Origin: Porphyrobacter sp. UBA7686
GTDB lineage: Bacteria; Pseudomonadota; Alphaproteobacteria; Sphingomonadales; Sphingomonadaceae
Direction of reading: 5' to 3'
DNA: 9,626 nt
NCBI GenBank assembly: GCA_002482865.1
Contig: DLGU01000074.1
Span: forward strand, 57,990 to 67,615
Numbering within the stretch: position 1 is the stretch's first letter; each line of letters begins with the position of its first letter. Shown piece after piece: positions 7,212 through 9,626 of this stretch. A model generated the notes under the pieces. That model had not been told where the DNA came from and did no database searches. It saw only the letters and a list, made by a program, of their open reading frames with translations. The position numbers and the translations under genes were made by a program.

Positions 7212-7913
7212 TTACGCGGCGTCGACCAGCACAACTTCGCTGTCTTCGAGCGCGGTGATCGTAATGCTGGCCAGCGAGGTGATCGCTACGCCGTCACGGG
7301 CATTGGCTTCGACATCGTCGATGCGGATCTTGCCGGTGGCGGGCACCAGATAGAGGTGACGGTCAGCGCTGCGGGGCGTGTAGGTCACGCTTTCGCCCGC
7401 CTTGATCGTCGCTCCGAGCACCCGGGCATCGGCACGGATCTTGAGCGCGTCATTGTCATTCGCGACCCCGCTGGCGAGCGGGACGAAGGCGCCGTTGCGG
7501 TCGTCCTTGGGGAACTGCCGTGCGCCCCAGCTGGGTTCGCCGCCGCGTTCATCGGGGATGATCCAGATCTGGAACAGCGTGGTTTCCTCGCCTTCGAGGT
7601 TGTACTCGGAGTGGCGCACACCATTGCCCGCGCTCATCACCTGCACGTCGCCCGCTTCGGTGCGACCTTCATTGCCCATGCTGTCCCGGTGCGTGATCGC
7701 GCCGGAGCGGACATAGGTGATGATCTCCATGTCGCTGTGCGGGTGGGTCGGGAAGCCGGTTCCGGCGGCGATCTTGTCATCGTTCCAGACCCGCAGCGCA
7801 CCCCAGTGGACACGGGCCGGATCGTGGTAGTTTGCAAACGAGAAGTGATGGCGCGCGTCGAGCCAGCCGTGGTTGGCGGCACCCAGCGTACCAAAGGGAC
7901 GAAGTTCGATCAT
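7212..7913 (-). CDS. pirin family protein, YhhW-like cupin
   Basis: Bicupin of the pirin family. Some bacterial members, including E. coli YhhW, show quercetin 2,3-dioxygenase activity in vitro, and others bind regulators or metabolic enzymes. The 233 residues compare with about 231 in YhhW. The N-terminal cupin holds the metal site in the expected places: H57 and H59 (GFPTHPHSDMEIITY), H101 and E103 (GNGVRHSEYN), with the pirin signatures RHHFSFANYHDP (21-32) and GDVQVMSAG (88-96). The C-terminal cupin is more degenerate. The start at 7913 is set by AAGGAG (7926-7921) with a 7-nt spacer. The gene diverges from lysR across a 124-nt gap holding a palindromic operator, and precedes azoR. Pirin next to a quinone reductase suggests aromatic or electrophile metabolism; the true substrate is unknown. 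Confidence 0.93.
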   Translation of the reverse strand: MIELRPFGTLGAANHGWLDARHHFSFANYHDPARVHWGALRVWNDDKIAAGTGFPTHPHSDMEIITYVRSGAITHRDSMGNEGRTEAGDVQVMSAGNGVRHSEYNLEGEETTLFQIWIIPDERGGEPSWGARQFPKDDRNGAFVPLASGVANDNDALKIRADARVLGATIKAGESVTYTPRSADRHLYLVPATGKIRIDDVEANARDGVAITSLASITITALEDSEVVLVDAA

Positions 7914-8016
7914 GGCGTTTCTCCTTGGTTCGGAGTGGCCCGTTGATGGGCTCGCTCTGTTGGAGTGGAGATAGGCGAACGGTGCTGAACGGATAAGTGC
8001 GATAAAACTTGCCAAG

Positions 8017-8037
8017 ATGTTCGGATTATCTGAACAT
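8017..8037. promoter_or_regulatory. 21-bp palindromic operator, LysR-type box
   Basis: Arms ATGTTC and GAACAT flank the centre GGATTATCT. Nine of the ten base pairs are symmetric; only 8023/8031 mismatch. The inner T8021 and A8033 form the T-N11-A core typical of LysR-type sites (TTC-N9-GAA). It abuts the chosen lysR start at 8038 and lies about 105 bp upstream of the pirin start, as expected for a site that autoregulates lysR and controls the divergent pirin gene. I see no confident -35/-10 pair for either gene. Confidence 0.65.
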
Positions 8038-8940
8038 ATGCGCATGAAACTCGGTGAACCCAGCCTCGATCAATTGCGCATCTTCATCGCTGTGGCGGAG
8101 CATGGCAGCTTCGGCAGCGCGGCCAAGGCGATGGGGCGCGCGGTCTCGGCTGTGTCTTACGGCATCGCACAGTTGGAGGCGCAATTGGGCCTCAGCCTGT
8201 TCGACCGTGAGGGCTCGCGCCGCCCCGTGCTGACGGCGGCGGGGGAGGGCTTGCTGGCCGAAGCGCGCGGGATTGCCGATGGTGTGGACGCGCTGCTCGC
8301 CAAGACCCGCTCGCTTCATGCCGGGCAGGAACCGTCACTGACGCTGGTGGTCGATGTGATGGTGCCGGGCGAGATCACCGCCCATGTGCTCGGCGAATTC
8401 CGCCGGATGTTCCCGACCTGCGCGCTGACCTTGCGGATTGAGGGGTTGGGTGCGGTCGCGGCCTGCGTGATCAACGGCGGATCGGACCTCGCCATCGGCG
8501 GCCCAGTGATCGGCGATCAGCCCGCGCTGGAACGCCGAGCGGTGGGGGAGATCGACCTGATCCCCGTCGCCGCGCCGTCCCATCCCCTCGCGCGTCCCGG
8601 AATCGCCCCGGGAGAGAGCCGCCGCCATCTGCAACTTGTGCTGACCGACCGTTCCCCGCTGACCGAGGGGCTGGAGTTTTCCGTCCTGAGCCCGCTGACC
8701 TGGCGGCTGGGCGATCTGGGGGCGAAACATTCGCTGCTGAAAGAGGGGCTGGGCTGGGGCAATATGCCGCGCGCGATGGTGGCGGGCGATCTGGCGAGCG
8801 GTGCGCTGGTCGAGCTTGATCTGCCGGAGAAGCCCGGCGCGCATTACGGCCTTAATGCATTGTGGCGGCGCGACACGCGGCTTGGCCCGGCGGCAAGTTG
8901 GCTGGTCGATGCGTTTCGGGAGGGGTTGGGGGAGAAATAG
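8038..8940 (+). CDS. LysR-type transcriptional regulator
   Basis: DNA-binding regulator of about 300 residues, the standard LTTR size. The N-terminal winged helix-turn-helix spans about residues 9-67 (SLDQLRIFIAVAEHGSFGSAAKAMGRAVSAVSYGIAQLE, then LFDREGSRRPVLTAAG). A linker helix follows, then a periplasmic-binding-protein-like effector domain from about residue 95 (SLTLVVDVMVPGE) to the end. The start is uncertain: ATGs at 8017, 8038 and 8044 are all in frame and none has a good Shine-Dalgarno. The ATG at 8017 would place the operator palindrome inside the coding region, so 8038 is preferred; 8044 is also plausible. The gene is divergent from pirin and azoR, so it most likely regulates them and itself. 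The ligand is unknown; a quinone or aromatic electrophile is inferred from the targets. It ends 16 nt before a REP-like pair. Confidence 0.9.
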   Translation: MRMKLGEPSLDQLRIFIAVAEHGSFGSAAKAMGRAVSAVSYGIAQLEAQLGLSLFDREGSRRPVLTAAGEGLLAEARGIADGVDALLAKTRSLHAGQEPSLTLVVDVMVPGEITAHVLGEFRRMFPTCALTLRIEGLGAVAACVINGGSDLAIGGPVIGDQPALERRAVGEIDLIPVAAPSHPLARPGIAPGESRRHLQLVLTDRSPLTEGLEFSVLSPLTWRLGDLGAKHSLLKEGLGWGNMPRAMVAGDLASGALVELDLPEKPGAHYGLNALWRRDTRLGPAASWLVDAFREGLGEK

Positions 8941-8956
8941 TTATCAAATCTCCCCA

Positions 8957-9024
8957 TCCCGGGCATGACCCGGGACCCCGCTTGCTTGCCACAAAAGAGC
9001 TGGGCCCCGGATCAAGTCCGGGGC
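8957..9024. repeat. inverted pair of REP-like palindromes
   Basis: Hairpin one (8957-8975) is TCCCGGG, loop CATGA, CCCGGGA. Hairpin two (9004-9024) is GCCCCGGA, loop TCAAG, TCCGGGGC. Reversed, the second core CCGGACTTGATCCGG matches the first, CCGGGCATGACCCGG, at 12 of 15 positions, so they are two opposed copies of one palindrome, like a BIME. ACCCCGC (8975-8981) can also pair with GCGGGGT (9023-9029). The pair sits between convergent genes and may also end their transcripts. Similar units are, from memory, widespread in sphingomonad intergenic DNA. Confidence 0.7.
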
Positions 9025-9626
9025 GGGGTTGGCCCTAGTAGAACCGGCGCTTCGCATTCCTGCCACGGGGTGAATTTGGGCATGACATTGGCGAATAGGT
9101 CCGACGCCGCCAGCCGCTCAAGCCAAGCCTGCAAGTGCGGCAGGGGCTGCGCGGCGAACCAGTTCGGATCAATCGCGGCAAACTGGCGGATGAAGGGAAA
9201 CAGCGCGATGTCGGTGAGGGCGCGGGTTTCCCCGCACATCCACAGCGCGGCCTGCAACCGCGCCTCCAGCGGAGCGAGCAGGGCGAGCGCGGCGGCGCGG
9301 TGTTCGGTCACGCCGTCCTCCTCATAGCGCCCGGGATACTTCGCGCGGTCGAGGTGATGCTTGAACACCCCGTCATTCGCCGCGATCAGGGCGGCATCAT
9401 CGCCCGCCAGCCAGCTTTCGGGATCGCTCTGCGCCAAGGCCCATCGCATGATTGCCAAGCTCTGGTCGATCACGGTTCCATCCGGCAGGACCAGCACCGG
9501 CACGGTGCCCTTCGGCGAGGCGGTGATCAGCTCCGGCGGCTTGGCGGCGAGCTTAACCTCGCGCAGCTCCACGGTGATCCCCGCCACCCACAACGCCATC
9601 CGCGCCCGCATCGCATAGGGGCAGCG
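9012..9626 (-). CDS. glutathione S-transferase family protein, N-terminus off the right edge
   Basis: Cytosolic GST-fold protein; 204 residues are visible, and the frame is open at the window edge, so probably about ten N-terminal residues are missing. The visible start RCPYAMRARMALWVAGI is the first-helix motif of Cys-type GSTs (glutaredoxin-like CPxA; omega, beta or Grx2-like), where the Cys forms a mixed disulfide with glutathione. KGTVPVLVLPDGTVIDQSLAIMRWAL supplies the cis-proline loop and the DQS variant of the glutathione-binding ES motif. The C-terminal half is the helical domain (ALTDIALFPFIRQFA; LQAWLERLAASDLF; MPKFTPWQ). It should act in deglutathionylation or thiol reduction, a different chemistry from the cysteine-free YghU upstream. 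The ATG at 9611 is internal and is not the start. The last residues (GPTPPRT) and the stop run into the REP-like element. Confidence 0.9.
   Translation of the reverse strand, partial: RCPYAMRARMALWVAGITVELREVKLAAKPPELITASPKGTVPVLVLPDGTVIDQSLAIMRWALAQSDPESWLAGDDAALIAANDGVFKHHLDRAKYPGRYEEDGVTEHRAAALALLAPLEARLQAALWMCGETRALTDIALFPFIRQFAAIDPNWFAAQPLPHLQAWLERLAASDLFANVMPKFTPWQECEAPVLLGPTPPRT

Noticed and set aside
6501..7946. A 481-codon open frame on the + strand spanning both azoR and pirin.
   Set aside because: It is antisense to two clearly recognised genes and runs through their hairpin. Its composition is Gly/Ala/Arg-rich with no recognisable domain, as expected from GC-biased third positions read on the opposite strand.
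8957..9024. Possible CRISPR or transposon end.
   Set aside because: Only two opposed palindromes, with no spacer-repeat periodicity, no transposase and no target-site duplication seen; a REP-like pair fits better.

Overview
The window reads as GC-rich alphaproteobacterial chromosome, most likely Sphingomonadales (an Erythrobacter- or Sphingomonas-like bacterium). This rests on the high GC content, the strong GC3 bias that opens long spurious antisense frames, the Mycobacterium-type two-domain NadE, the YghU-type GST, and an inverted REP-like pair of a kind common in sphingomonad intergenic DNA. The organism assignment is inference. I see no phage, insertion sequence, CRISPR array, toxin-antitoxin or defence locus.

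Layout, left to right. Positions 1-1058 (-) hold an MFS transporter whose C-terminus lies off the left edge. Positions 1059-1233 carry no gene that I can support. A tRNA-Gln(UUG) follows on the - strand, with a possible promoter, then a strong hairpin terminator. Next is yghU (-), a glutathione-dependent disulfide-bond oxidoreductase. It diverges from a + strand run: DNA topoisomerase IB, glutamine-dependent NAD+ synthase (nadE), and a DMT/EamA permease that overlaps nadE by one base. A hairpin separates the permease from the convergent - strand genes azoR (FMN azoreductase/quinone reductase) and a pirin. The pirin is divergent from a lysR-type regulator, and the gap between them carries a near-perfect 21-bp palindrome with the LysR-type T-N11-A core. 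An inverted REP-like pair follows lysR. Its second hairpin contains the stop codon of the last gene, a Cys-type GST (-) whose N-terminus lies off the right edge.

How the genes fit together: several products concern thiol or quinone redox chemistry (YghU, AzoR, pirin, Cys-GST), and nadE supplies the NAD pool on which NADH-dependent AzoR relies. The lysR/pirin/azoR block is the clearest regulatory unit and is plausibly an electrophile-, quinone- or flavonoid-responsive module. That role is inferred from family membership and layout. Most of the window is ordinary housekeeping and accessory metabolism. The points worth following are regulatory: the operator, the hairpin between pirin and azoR, the stereotyped terminators, and the REP-encoded GST tail.
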